Origin: an uncultured Nitrososphaera sp.
Lineage (GTDB): Archaea > Thermoproteota > Nitrososphaeria > Nitrososphaerales > Nitrososphaeraceae
DNA length: 64,000 bases
Assembly (NCBI GenBank): GCA_946480575.1
Contig: CAMLKF010000001.1
Location: 23,197-87,196 of the forward strand
Reading direction: 5' to 3'
Shown: piece by piece, positions 32,845 to 41,957 of the stretch
How positions within the stretch are numbered: the first letter of the stretch is position 1
How the letters are laid out: every line of letters starts with the position of its first letter
The notes under the pieces: model-generated
Told to the model about the DNA's origin: nothing
What the model saw: only the letters and a program-made list of their open reading frames with translations
Database searches by the model: none
Translations under genes and position numbers: made by a program

Positions 32845-33225
32845 ATGCAGCGCAAAGCTATAGTCGTGGAGATACCTGACGACGTTCTGCCGTTGTTGAA
32901 CGAGGACGAGAAGGTTTTGTTCACAATAAAGCAGAAGAAATACCGCCCGGCAATAAATAAAGAGTCGGTGACGATCACCAACAAGCGAGTTATACTTCGC
33001 AAGCCATCCATGATGGGGATAAAGAAGAGCTATCTAGACTATAGTTATGGCGATATTACAAACATTGTACTTGATAAAGGGCTGCGGCGTTCGACTATAA
33101 TGCTAAACCTAAGGCTGGACAACCACGATCTTGTGATTGAAGACATTCCAAACGATACGGCCCGGCAGGCGTTTCGGATTATCCGGGAAGGGATTGACCA
33201 GGCAAGGAGAGCATCGGCCGCTTGA
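32845..33225 (+). CDS. Small PH-domain-like protein, 126 aa
   Basis: The sequence LPLLNEDEKVLFTIKQKKYR followed by SVTITNKRVILRKPSMMGIK, then DYSYGDITNIVLDKGLRRST, is the pattern of prokaryotic bPH domains (a seven-strand barrel and C-terminal helix). Such proteins bind membranes or other proteins. No transmembrane segment is present. ATG at 32845. Function unknown. Confidence 0.7.
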   Translation: MQRKAIVVEIPDDVLPLLNEDEKVLFTIKQKKYRPAINKESVTITNKRVILRKPSMMGIKKSYLDYSYGDITNIVLDKGLRRSTIMLNLRLDNHDLVIEDIPNDTARQAFRIIREGIDQARRASAA

Positions 33226-33289
33226 AGACGCGGATCTATCATGCAGTAGAAAGGCCCGATTTTTATACCGGAATCTGGCTATGCTAGCC

Positions 33290-33436
33290 ATGAAGTGCGT
33301 CAACTGCGGACGCGAGCTTGCATTTTGGCCGAGGACTGACAGAGCGTCAGGCCAGCAGGTTGACGTTTACCGCTGCATCTAATGCGGCACTGAGATGAGG
33401 GAATACCGGCCAAAGAAGCAGATAGGCAGAGGATGA
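33290..33436 (+). pseudogene. Zinc-ribbon protein with an in-frame TAA between its second cysteine pair
   Basis: From ATG 33290: MKCVNCGRELAFWPRTDRAS, then GQQVDVYRCI, a TAA at 33380-33382, then CGTEMREYRPKKQIGRG ending at TGA 33434-33436. Without the TAA the product would be a 48-residue zinc ribbon with CVNC and CxC/CIxCG pairs. TTTTTATA (33260-33267) lies 26 nt upstream, so the promoter appears intact. A single nonsense change is the simplest reading. Confidence 0.6.
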
Positions 33437-33473
33437 TAAGACATATTAACTCTAAACCAGCCAACTAACTCGT

Positions 33474-33656
33474 ATGATGAATTGTCCTGCCTGTGGCGCA
33501 GTAATGGTCTGGCTAAATGGCTCTGTCCTGCACGACCCGCCCGTGAAACACTACGAATGCAGGGGCTGCCAGCTTTTCGTCGTCAAATACCCGGATGGCA
33601 ACTATGACATCAAGCAGACCCAGCCAGAGCAGCAACAGCAGCAGCCATCTTCATGA
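33474..33656 (+). CDS. Small zinc-ribbon protein, 60 aa
   Basis: MNCPACGAVMVWLNGSVLHD with a second pair ECRGCQLF forms a zinc ribbon, followed by a Gln-rich tail (PEQQQQQPSS). Start at ATG 33474 or 33477. The stop overlaps the start of the following VOC protein (ATGA), so they are coupled. Function unknown. Confidence 0.65.
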   Translation: MMNCPACGAVMVWLNGSVLHDPPVKHYECRGCQLFVVKYPDGNYDIKQTQPEQQQQQPSS

Positions 33657-34069
33657 TGAAAATCCGCAAGATTATCGAGACTTGCATCTATTCTTCCGAC
33701 CTTGGCAGCATGAAAAAGTTCTACGTCGACACTTTAGCTCTGCCTGTTGTCGACGAGGAAGAGGGCAAGTTCATATTTCTCCAGGCAGGCACGAGTATGC
33801 TTCTGATATTCAACCCTGCAAGGACTAGCGAGAGTAACGACAAGCTTCCCACGCATGGGGCAGAAACGCCGCCGGCGCGCATCCACTTTGCAATGGAAAT
33901 CGAAGCCGGCGACTACGAACGCTGGAAGGAACTCCTTGCTAGAAACAACACTACTCTGGAAAAAGAGGTAAGCTGGAATGAAGGAAAAGCCAAGTCGCTC
34001 TATTTCCGCGACCCTTCTGGCAACCTTGTCGAATTGATAACGCCTGGCGAATGGCCGGTGGAAAGCTAA
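33653..34069 (+). CDS. Glyoxalase/VOC-fold protein, 138 aa
   Basis: Start at ATG 33653, overlapping the zinc-ribbon stop; the next codon is also ATG (33656). KIIETCIYSSDLGSMKKFYV is the first strand-helix of a VOC module, and the end KSLYFRDPSGNLVELITPGE is the classic terminal motif. The fold binds a metal and may act on small thiols, lactoyl-type adducts or antibiotics. Metal-ligand residues are only partly visible. Coupled expression with a zinc ribbon is notable. Confidence 0.75.
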   Translation: MMKIRKIIETCIYSSDLGSMKKFYVDTLALPVVDEEEGKFIFLQAGTSMLLIFNPARTSESNDKLPTHGAETPPARIHFAMEIEAGDYERWKELLARNNTTLEKEVSWNEGKAKSLYFRDPSGNLVELITPGEWPVES

Positions 34070-34080
34070 TATATAATATC
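34067..34080 (+). promoter_or_regulatory. TATA box for the lyase gene at 34103
   Basis: TAATATATAATATC, centred about 29 nt upstream of ATG 34103. It overlaps the stop codon of the VOC gene. Confidence 0.55.
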
Positions 34081-34102
34081 CGCTACCTGCTCTCCCTCAC
34101 TA

Positions 34103-34972
34103 ATGAAATCAAGACAGTCCCTGAGACAGCAGCTTGAAAACAAGAACAAGATAATAGTCCTGCCTGGCGTCTTTGACGCGCTGAGCGCAAGGATAGCAGA
34201 GCAGGTAGGCTTTGAAGCGATGTTTCAGACTGGCTACGGTTCTTCCGCTGGCCTTCTTGGGATGCCCGATTTTGGATTTTTGAACGCTGGCGAGACGGTC
34301 GATAATGCAAGGAGGATAACAAGAGCTGTGAGCGTGCCAGTGCTAGTCGACGCCGACACAGGCTACGGCAACCCGCTCAACGTCTGGCGAACAGTGCGCG
34401 ACCTTGAAAGCCTCGGCGCCGCAGGCATATTCCTTGAAGACCAAATATGGCCCAAGAGGTGCGGTCACATGATGGGCAAGGATGTGATACCAAAGGACGA
34501 GTATCTGCCAAAACTAAAGGCGGCAGTCGAAGCACGCAAGAGCAAGGACTTTATCATTGTTGCAAGGACCGATGCACGCGCGCCGATAGGCCTTGAGGAG
34601 GCCATAGAGAGGGGCAAGGCGTACAAGAAGGCAGGCGCGGACGTGATATTTGTCGAAGCGCCAAGATCTGTTGAAGAGCTGAAAAAAGTGGCCGATGAAA
34701 TAGATGCACCGCTTGTTGCAAACATGATTGAAGACGGGGTAACTCCCACTCTCCCTGCGAAGGAGCTGCTCAAACTCGGCTATAGGATCGCCGTCTTTCC
34801 GCTGTCAACGCTCTACGGCGCAACCTATGCAATGAGGGAGGTCCTGACAGAGCTGAAAAAGACCGGCTCGACAAAACAGACGAAGAAAATGATGGTCACC
34901 TTCAAGGACTTTAACCGCCTTGTCGACCTGCAAAAGTATATGAAGCTTGAAAATAGGTACCGTAGTACTTGA
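34103..34972 (+). CDS. Isocitrate lyase/PEP mutase family enzyme (methylisocitrate-lyase-like)
   Basis: 289 aa. The family core is clear: LPGVFDALSARIAEQVGFEA, YGSSAGLLGMPDFGFL, LVDADTGYGNPLNVWRTVRD (metal Asp), then FLEDQIWPKRCGH. KRCGH carries the catalytic cysteine of lyases, which favours isocitrate/methylisocitrate lyase or a related oxaloacetate-type enzyme over PEP mutase. ARTDARAPIGLEEAIERG and IEDGVTPTLPAKEL follow. A damaged partial copy lies 3.2 kb downstream. Substrate uncertain. Confidence 0.85.
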   Translation: MKSRQSLRQQLENKNKIIVLPGVFDALSARIAEQVGFEAMFQTGYGSSAGLLGMPDFGFLNAGETVDNARRITRAVSVPVLVDADTGYGNPLNVWRTVRDLESLGAAGIFLEDQIWPKRCGHMMGKDVIPKDEYLPKLKAAVEARKSKDFIIVARTDARAPIGLEEAIERGKAYKKAGADVIFVEAPRSVEELKKVADEIDAPLVANMIEDGVTPTLPAKELLKLGYRIAVFPLSTLYGATYAMREVLTELKKTGSTKQTKKMMVTFKDFNRLVDLQKYMKLENRYRST

Positions 34973-35175
34973 TTCATAATATTCTTCACCATATCACCCA
35001 GTAGGCGGACAGCATACTCATAGTAGACTCGTTTTTGCAATCTGTTTAGTACCGTAATTGAGGCATAACAAAGAATTTTTGCCGCGGCGCTCTGGATACC
35101 AGGATATATGCATATGATATTTGTTGTTGCTTACCGCTTAAAAAATTATTCTGGATGAAAGACAGCTAAAGAAAT

Positions 35176-35760
35176 CTAACAAAAAGGATAGCATACGGAA
35201 AAATCGATGAATAGCATTCTCAGGTTGGGAAGCTTGTACATATCTTGCCTGCTTAGGAAGCCTTTGTATTTTACATTGTCAGTGGATATGTCATATGTGC
35301 CAATGAAGGTAGGTTTGCCAATATCACCGATATTAAATCTCTCTATAAGACCCTCCGTATTTCTATGAGCAGACTTAAAACCTCTCGGAGGTCCTATGCC
35401 TGCATAAACTGAAGATAATTTATTATGAGCTAGGGGTTTCGTGAGATCCTTAATTTCTGTGAATGTGGGATAGTTTGGAACTACAAATACTTTCTTACTT
35501 TGTCCCATATTTCTCAATTCTTCTGCAATGCTATCAGATACTGTAATTGTTGGAACTGATGAAACTATCTCCTTTCCCCATTTTGTCAATAATTGCCATG
35601 TCCAATTTACAGGATATAGTTTAGGCAAAGTTGAGGTATGGTAATTGCCAGTATTCTCACCAGCGAAGATCACCTCGTAAGCTCATCTGTATGCGCTTCT
35701 TGTGGATTTTTCAATTCTCCAATCAAGGAGCCCAGTGTCAAAGAGGTGAAGAATTCTCAT
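35176..35760 (-). pseudogene. Decayed glycosyltransferase, copy of the gene at 39462-40628
   Basis: The start (ATG 35760) reads MRILHLFDTGLLDWRIEKST, matching MKILHLSDGALPDWRIEKSA of the intact paralogue. After a few codons there is an in-frame stop, then EVIFAGENTGNYH where the paralogue has EVFFAGMPKSDNY. A deletion of about 100 residues then joins to KEIVSSVPTITVSDSIAEEL, which parallels REVVSSKIPTITVSDKIAEG. The remnant ends soon after KYKGFLSRQDMYKL, lacking the C-terminal third. AT-rich like its surroundings. Confidence 0.75.
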
Positions 35761-35872
35761 ATGATCCCCTTTATTGATATTAGTCACTTATGATAGTTAT
35801 GTTATAAATTTACACGAACTTCCTACGAGTAACCCTCTGACCATCTACGATCAGAGAAAAATCAGGGAACTA

Positions 35873-35883
35873 TTAATATATAT
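35873..35883 (+). promoter_or_regulatory. TATA box for wecB
   Basis: TTAATATATAT is centred about 28-29 nt before the TTG at 35907, supporting that codon as a leaderless start. Confidence 0.55.
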
Positions 35884-35906
35884 CTTAACTTACTTTATCT
35901 AACATT

Positions 35907-36989
35907 TTGAGAGTTGCTTCGGTAGTTGGAGCTCGGCCCAATATCATCAAGCTAGCGCCAGTACATGAAGCAATTAAAGCCGAGCTTGAACATATCATTA
36001 TTCACACAGGACAACATTATGACTATGAGTTATCCGAAGTTTTCTTCAAAGAGTTTGCTTTGCCCAGGCCCGACATTAATCTAGAAGTGGGATCTGGAAC
36101 ACCTGGATTCCAGATTGGTGAGATCCTCAAGAGGCTCGAAAGGATTTTCCTAAAATCTCAGATCGATTTGGTCATAGTATACGGAGACACCAATTCTACA
36201 TTTGCGGGTGCTCTCTCAGCCACGAGATCAGGGATAAAAGTTGCACATGTTGAGTCAGGACTTAGAAGTTTTGATAGGCGGATGCCAGAAGAGATAAACA
36301 GAATATTAACAGATCACATTAGCGACTACCTTTTTGCTCCCACACAAACAGCCCTCAAAAACTTGGAAAGAGAAAATATTGCAGGAAACATAGTCTACGC
36401 TGGCGATATTGCAGTGGAGATACTCAAGGATGCAATAGTACATTGTAGACACTCTTCCATTCTAAAGACTCTAAACCTCGTTCCGAAATCCTACTTAGTA
36501 CTTACCCTGCACAGGGCAGAGAATACGCAATCCCTGAACAATCTAACTGCAGTAGTTCAATCTCTTGAAATTTTGTCTGAAGTAAATATAGTTTTTCCAA
36601 TGCATCCCAGAACAGAAAGGGTTCTCAAGGAGAATAGATTCTTGTATTCACGATTAAAGAATTGTAGGAATGTAAAGCTGATCAAACCTTTGGGCTATAT
36701 TGACTTTGTCGAATTGATACGCAATGCCAAAAAGGTAATTACAGATTCAGGAGGCGTGCAAAAAGAATGTTACCTTTTATTTATCCCCTGCATAACAATT
36801 CGGGATAATACTGAATGGGTAGAGACTGTGTACGCTGGCTGGAATATATTAACCGGCACTAAGGTTGGCAATATAGTTGATGCTGTTAGAGACTGGATTC
36901 CGCCACCAGCTCGTCGTATAGAATCAATTTTTGGAGATGGCCAAACATCAGAGATTATCAAACGCACTATAATCTCGTCAATTACGTAG
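35907..36989 (+). CDS. wecB: UDP-N-acetylglucosamine 2-epimerase (WecB)
   Basis: Interconverts UDP-GlcNAc and UDP-ManNAc, supplying N-acetylmannosamine units for glycans. The TTG start gives MRVASVVGARPNIIKLAPVH; GARPNIIKLAPV is the family signature. Other landmarks are HTGQHYDYELSEVFF, VYGDTNSTFAGALSA, HVESGLRSFDRRMPEEINR (catalytic Asp/Glu/His) and the C-terminal KVITDSGGVQKECYLL. 360 aa is normal. No partner ManNAc dehydrogenase (wecC) is in the window. First intact gene of the AT-rich glycan island. Confidence 0.94.
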   Translation: MRVASVVGARPNIIKLAPVHEAIKAELEHIIIHTGQHYDYELSEVFFKEFALPRPDINLEVGSGTPGFQIGEILKRLERIFLKSQIDLVIVYGDTNSTFAGALSATRSGIKVAHVESGLRSFDRRMPEEINRILTDHISDYLFAPTQTALKNLERENIAGNIVYAGDIAVEILKDAIVHCRHSSILKTLNLVPKSYLVLTLHRAENTQSLNNLTAVVQSLEILSEVNIVFPMHPRTERVLKENRFLYSRLKNCRNVKLIKPLGYIDFVELIRNAKKVITDSGGVQKECYLLFIPCITIRDNTEWVETVYAGWNILTGTKVGNIVDAVRDWIPPPARRIESIFGDGQTSEIIKRTIISSIT

Positions 36990-37351
36990 GACCTGAGCTA
37001 TCACCATGTATTGGTATTTTAACAACCTGGCAAAAGCTTCAATTTGAGACGGTAGGCATTCTGCAAAGATACTGCCAACATAAATGGCGCGACCCAAAAA
37101 GGAGCTACTTGCATATGAATGCCCCATTACCTTCATTCGCATATCATGACGTTTCAAGGAGAATGCAGAATTTAACTAAAAGAATTCAGATACAGCTATT
37201 TGCCAAATAAAGATATCTACCTTAACCAAGAGCTAACAAATAATGAGTTAAACTCTCATTCACAATATCAATTGATATCTAATCCTGTGATTAAAGGAAA
37301 AGACTGGCAAAAAGAATCCGAGATAGATTGGCAAGGAAACTACTACCTTTC

Positions 37352-37802
37352 AAAGCTCGTAGGCTTGCAGATACAATTCTTGTAGCCACACCTGACCTGC
37401 AACAATTTGTAAGGAAAGCCATATATCTTCCAAACCCTATTGACACGGATCATTTTAAACCAAATAAAACAAATCCAAAACCATGATCCAAAAAAGGCTC
37501 TGACCATAAATAATGAGGCGGTCGATAGGCACTTGATATTAGACTATTGTGAAAAAAATAATGTGTTATTGGATGTAGAGGTCTATGATAGGATAAGGAA
37601 TCCAATAAAGTACCTAGACATGCCAAACTTCCTGAGAAAATACGATACGTATCTGGATGTAAAAATCATCAATGGAAGGATTGTACGAGGTATGAGTAAA
37701 ACCACATTGGAGTCACTTGCATGCGGCCTCCGAGTTATCGATTACGGACTTAGTTATCTCCATGGTCTGCCTCCAGAGCATAGCCCAATAGAGGCGCCTT
37801 GA
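37352..37802 (+). pseudogene. Decayed glycosyltransferase, copy of the gene at 40796-41740
   Basis: Frame 1 (from 37352) reads RRLADTILVATPDLQQFVRK and IYLPNPIDTDHFKP, parallel to KLADAVIVATPDLLQFAENA and IHLPNPIDTDHFKP of the intact paralogue; it stops at about 37486. Frame 2 continues ALTINNEAVDRHLILDYCEK and NPIKYLDMPNFLRKYDTYL to TGA 37802, matching the rest of the paralogue up to GLPPEHSP. The upstream 200 bp are too degraded to place. Opposite orientation to the intact copy. Confidence 0.78.
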
Positions 37803-38148
37803 CAATATTTATAACACAAAAAATCGAAAATGGTACGGTTAGACATCATCATTATTATCTATCCATCCTTACTGCACGATAATAATTAGCAACATGGTCC
37901 CGAAAAAGAATATTCTTGTTTTCTTTACTTACTGTTCTTCTGATGTACTTTCCATATTTGTTGGAAAAAGAGAGGCTTGAAGATTAGAGATCAACAAAGA
38001 AGACACCTTTTGCTTGTTTAAATAAACTGCAGAAGAACAAACGGATTCGCGAACAGTACTCATAGACCAGACGTAGGAGAACTTATCTTGGGTAATATGT
38101 CTTAAAGTCACAAAGCATTTTCACGGCTGAGCTTGTTCCGATACCTTA
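37803..38148. other. Gene-free AT-rich spacer
   Basis: No credible gene on either strand between two pseudogenes. The end of the stretch (about 38100-38148) joins directly to the lyase fragment. Confidence 0.5.
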
Positions 38149-38491
38149 GGCAAGGATGTCATTCCAAAGGACGAGTACCTACCAAAGGGATCGAGGCACG
38201 AGAGAGCAAGGACCTTATCATTGTTGCAAGAACCGACGCTCGCGCTGCACTCGGGCTTGATGAAGCGATAGAGCGCGGCAACGCTTACAAGAGGGCAGGT
38301 GCTGATGTGATATTTGTTGAGGCTCCAATATCGGTTGAAGAGCTGAAAAAAGTGGCCGACGAAATAGACGCGCCGCTCGTTGCAAACATGATTGAAGATG
38401 GGATAACTCCCACTCTTCCTGCGCAAGAGCTGCTCAAACTCGGCTTGTCGATCTGGACAGGTACATGCACCTTGAAAAAAGATACACTTGA
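38149..38491 (+). pseudogene. Partial copy of the isocitrate-lyase-family gene
   Basis: Begins at GKDVIPKDEYLPK (frame 1), shifts, then reads EARESKDLIIVARTDARAAL, followed by GADVIFVEAPISVEELKKVA and MIEDGITPTLPAQELLKLG, nearly identical to the gene at 34103. About 50 codons are then missing, and a third frame carries VDLDRYMHLEKRYT to TGA 38489-38491, the gene's true end. It lacks the whole first half, including the KRCGH site. Higher GC than the spacer, so it came from the flanking type of sequence. Confidence 0.82.
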
Positions 38492-38546
38492 CGCTTACCG
38501 TAGAATGCTCTGGAATCTGTAAATAAAATCCCCCGGCATATTTTAC

Positions 38547-39398
38547 GTGAGTCAGCGGGTGGCTGTGATTATACCAGCCAGAAATGAAGAGAAGTTCATC
38601 GACAAGACGCTGACAGCACTTTTCCTTCAGCATACAAGGCCCAGCAAGGTAATAGTGGTAAACGACGGCTCGACCGACAGAACAGGTCAACTCGCGACTG
38701 CGGCTGGGGCCCATGTCATTAATATGCCTGACCGCGGACACGACGTGCATGGTACTCCAATACTTGCAAGCGTATTAAATCATGGCCTGAGGCAGCTGCA
38801 GGAGATGGGTTACAGCAAAAGCTCTAACGATTACATCATGATACTTGGAGCCGACCACATTCTTCCACCAAATTATATTGCTACAATACTAGATGTTATG
38901 GAAACTGATAAAAATATTGTGATATGCTCAGGTCAGATCAAAGGAGAAAGAAAAAGTTTGGTTCCACGTGGATCTGGAAGAATCGTTAGAGCAGTCTTTT
39001 GGAGCCGACTAGGATTCCAATATCCAGAAAATTATGGCTTTGAAACCTACCTCTTGATAAAGGCAGAGCAGTACGGCTTTAGGGTCAAAGTCTTGGATCA
39101 CTTGATAAGTGAGACCATGCGCAAGACTGGCCGGCAATATAAGAAAAGTACGTATATCGCGTATGGCAAGTCACTCAAGGCATTAGGCTATAATAGGGTA
39201 TACGCTCTAGCGAAAATTGGATTATTATTTATTGGGAACCCCAAAGCTGCATTCTATACGATGAAGGGATATTTTAGCAAGGACGTACATGTCTATGAAC
39301 AGGAACTCCGTCAATATCTCAATAGCCTACAATATAAAAAGATAAGAGATTATGTCACAAATCCCAGAAAGATCTTTACGATTACTGAAACTGCCTAA
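38547..39398 (+). CDS. Family 2 glycosyltransferase, 283 aa
   Basis: GT-A fold with a GTG start. The nucleotide-binding start is VAVIIPARNEEKFIDKTLTA (residues 5-24) with VNDGSTDRTG, and the metal motif is ILGADHILPP (DxD-like GADH). No transmembrane segment is strong, so it acts on the cytoplasmic face, using an NDP-sugar donor. C-terminal part has many Lys/Tyr, which is common for membrane association. A TAAATAAAATCC box lies about 22 nt upstream. Acceptor unknown; belongs to the glycan island. Confidence 0.87.
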   Translation: MSQRVAVIIPARNEEKFIDKTLTALFLQHTRPSKVIVVNDGSTDRTGQLATAAGAHVINMPDRGHDVHGTPILASVLNHGLRQLQEMGYSKSSNDYIMILGADHILPPNYIATILDVMETDKNIVICSGQIKGERKSLVPRGSGRIVRAVFWSRLGFQYPENYGFETYLLIKAEQYGFRVKVLDHLISETMRKTGRQYKKSTYIAYGKSLKALGYNRVYALAKIGLLFIGNPKAAFYTMKGYFSKDVHVYEQELRQYLNSLQYKKIRDYVTNPRKIFTITETA

Positions 39399-39461
39399 AG
39401 ATAAAGATAGACAACGCATATTGAACTGGCATATCATCAATCAACAAAGAATAAAGTGTTC

Positions 39462-40628
39462 TCAACACAATTGGTAGGGGCGAAATATATTTTTCTCATA
39501 TTTCTCCCAAGTTAGCTCATTACGGGCAAATTCAAAGATCTTTAGTCTTCTCTTATAGAGTTCGTCCAGATTTTCCTTGAAATACTGTAACTGCGATGCA
39601 AGATCGTCATAGTCATCAAATGTGACACAATTCTTCTTCAAAGTTGCCGATATAGTTTCAAATGAAGATGTACACATAACAAATAGCCCTGCATGTGCAT
39701 ATTCGTATACCTTATTTGGATTACTGTAATAATGAGTCCAATGTTTTTTCCAAGGCAGTAATCCAATCGAATGCTTAAACATTTCAGCAAACATTTCTCT
39801 CCTAGAAAGAAAGCCTTTATAAGTTACATTTGCCGAGGCCTCTTCTTCCCAGCCTAGGATTGTAAGGCGGCCAACGTCACGGTCCATAAATATGTGAGTA
39901 AGACCGTCAATGTTTCGATTCGGTCGTTTTTCTTTGTGAAGGCCATCGCCGCCTGCATAAACTGATGAAAGTGTAGGATAGAACAAAGGTTTTTGAAAAT
40001 CCTTGACTTCCTTTGTCAGCGGGAAGTTCGGAACAACAAATATTCTGTTAGCATCACCACCCATATCGACCAGTCCTTCGGCAATTTTGTCAGAAACTGT
40101 AATTGTAGGGATTTTAGATGAAACAACCTCTCTTTCCCATCTTGACCATAATTTCGCAGCATAGCGGCTTTTGAATGTCCTTTTTGCTCGCAGAGGCAAG
40201 TCGACAAGAAGCATTTGCATGATATTACCATTTGACCTATGATCCGAATCTGCCATCTGGATCATCTCCGGAAGAATCCATGAATATCTAGACCAAAACT
40301 CATGATTGTCATACACAAATGATGTGTCAAATTCAGATAACATCATGTTTGCTGCAAAGACGTCATGAGCATGTACAATGTCTGGCCTGACCTCCCTTAA
40401 TGCCCTCTCAACTTGCTTTTTGACAGATTGCCAATGGACTGGCAACCCAAGCTTAGCTTTTGGTGTCCAATTGACTTCACAAAACCTAGAAAAGATCTTT
40501 CGATTGTAATTATCAGATTTGGGCATTCCCGCGAAGAAAACTTCATGACCGAAATTAGATGCACTCATCGCAGATTTTTCGATTCTCCAATCAGGCAGGG
40601 CTCCATCTGAGAGGTGCAAAATTTTCAT
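39462..40628 (-). CDS. GT4-like glycosyltransferase A, 388 aa
   Basis: GT-B fold. Starts MKILHLSDGALPDWRIEKSA, with HAHDVFAANMMLSEFDTSFV in the N-terminal domain. The C-terminal domain has IFVVPNFP (a strand-loop before the donor site), KGFLSRREM and SIGLLPWKKHWTHYYSNPNK with VYEYAHAGLFVMCTS as the donor-binding glutamate region. Typical for bacterial and archaeal capsule or S-layer glycan transferases. A decayed paralogue is at 35176. Part of the minus-strand set A, B, C in the island. Confidence 0.8.
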   Translation of the reverse strand: MKILHLSDGALPDWRIEKSAMSASNFGHEVFFAGMPKSDNYNRKIFSRFCEVNWTPKAKLGLPVHWQSVKKQVERALREVRPDIVHAHDVFAANMMLSEFDTSFVYDNHEFWSRYSWILPEMIQMADSDHRSNGNIMQMLLVDLPLRAKRTFKSRYAAKLWSRWEREVVSSKIPTITVSDKIAEGLVDMGGDANRIFVVPNFPLTKEVKDFQKPLFYPTLSSVYAGGDGLHKEKRPNRNIDGLTHIFMDRDVGRLTILGWEEEASANVTYKGFLSRREMFAEMFKHSIGLLPWKKHWTHYYSNPNKVYEYAHAGLFVMCTSSFETISATLKKNCVTFDDYDDLASQLQYFKENLDELYKRRLKIFEFARNELTWEKYEKNIFRPYQLC

Positions 40629-40795
40629 ATCATCTCATTAGAAGTATCGCAGAATGTATTTCTTATGATGATTTAATTACAGATAAAAGATTTCGGTCAT
40701 TCTACCATAATAGTTATAGATAATTGAAGTGCCTATGTCGATTCAACTTGCAGCAGCATAATACTATTCAAATTATAGTTAAGGTAGTTACTGGG

Positions 40796-41740
40796 TCAGA
40801 CTGCTTCGGTGGTCCGGACAAGGCCTGCTTCGTTGTAGATATTTGATAAACGTGAAACTATGTAAATCGGATCATGCTCCGGGGGCAACCCTTTCTGGCG
40901 ATTGAGCTGATGATCAATAACACTTAAGCCACAGGCAAGCGATTCCAAGGCTGTTTTGCTCATACCTTCGATAAGCTGTCGGTTGATAAAACGCACATCA
41001 AGGTATATATCATAATTTCTCAAAAAATTAGGCATGTCTGAATACATGATTGGATTGTTCATTCTATCGTAGACTTCTACGCTGCTGTTTAGTCCATTTT
41101 TCCTACAGTATGAGAGAACCAATTCCATATCGATTGCTTCATTATTTATTGTCAAAATTTTTACTTGTTGTTGATAATTGTTACACTTCATATTATTAAG
41201 AGGCTTGAAATGATCTGTATCAATAGGATTTGGGAGGTGTATCGCGTTTTCTGCGAATTGCAGGAGATCTGGTGTAGCAACAATAACGGCATCAGCGAGC
41301 TTCTGAGCTCTCGCATGTATTCGTCTCCTCATTATTTTATAATATGGGCGTCTCACTAATCTTTTTGCAAATATTATTAAGTCTGATGGCAATGAGCGAT
41401 GCGGCAGTTCTTCTTTTTGCCTCTTTTTTAATCCCCGTAGGTCTGTACCATGATAATGCAAGACCAATTTCTTGGATCTTCCAAATTTCTTATGAAGTCT
41501 AAAAAGCATGTCGATCCTGCCATGAATATGAAGAACATCCGCCGTTTCTGCTTCCTTCAAACAAGTATCGATGAATAATCTTGGGTCTATCGTTTGAGTA
41601 TATTGATGGTAAAAGCTGTATATTCCGAATTTATCTCGGGTTTTCGTTACTATCACCTTAGATTTATGTCCCGATAGCTCCTGGTACTTTGCAAGGATGC
41701 ATGCAACTCCTGCTTGGTCCCATATGTGTAATATATTCAT
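40796..41740 (-). CDS. GT4-like glycosyltransferase B, 314 aa
   Basis: The start is placed at the internal ATG 41740 (MNILHIWDQAGVACILAKY), as in GT-B family members; a longer frame begins at 41797. Seen: VLHIHGRIDMLF, LVLHYHGTDLRG (acceptor domain), VIVATPDLLQFAENAIHLPN, then EVYDRMNNPIMYSDMPNFLR and MSKTALESLACGLSVID with the donor Glu. It shares HYHGTDLR and TPDLLQFA-x-NA-x-x-LPNP with the next gene, so they are paralogues. A broken copy lies at 37352-37802. Confidence 0.8.
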   Translation of the reverse strand: MNILHIWDQAGVACILAKYQELSGHKSKVIVTKTRDKFGIYSFYHQYTQTIDPRLFIDTCLKEAETADVLHIHGRIDMLFRLHKKFGRSKKLVLHYHGTDLRGLKKRQKEELPHRSLPSDLIIFAKRLVRRPYYKIMRRRIHARAQKLADAVIVATPDLLQFAENAIHLPNPIDTDHFKPLNNMKCNNYQQQVKILTINNEAIDMELVLSYCRKNGLNSSVEVYDRMNNPIMYSDMPNFLRNYDIYLDVRFINRQLIEGMSKTALESLACGLSVIDHQLNRQKGLPPEHDPIYIVSRLSNIYNEAGLVRTTEAV

Positions 41741-41957
41741 GTGAACCACATCAGTTTTTGATACATTGGACTTTAAGAGATTTAATGAACTGTTCATATT
41801 TCTTGATTTTGAACTTCAAAGACCGATGAATCATTAGAAAGATATATACAGATTATTTTGTGTAATTAATTATGTATAAAAAATCAAGTAATTGCCAATG
41901 TAACAGATATAAAAACATAGAACTCATGAATTGCGTAGAGGTGCTTATATAATCCTA

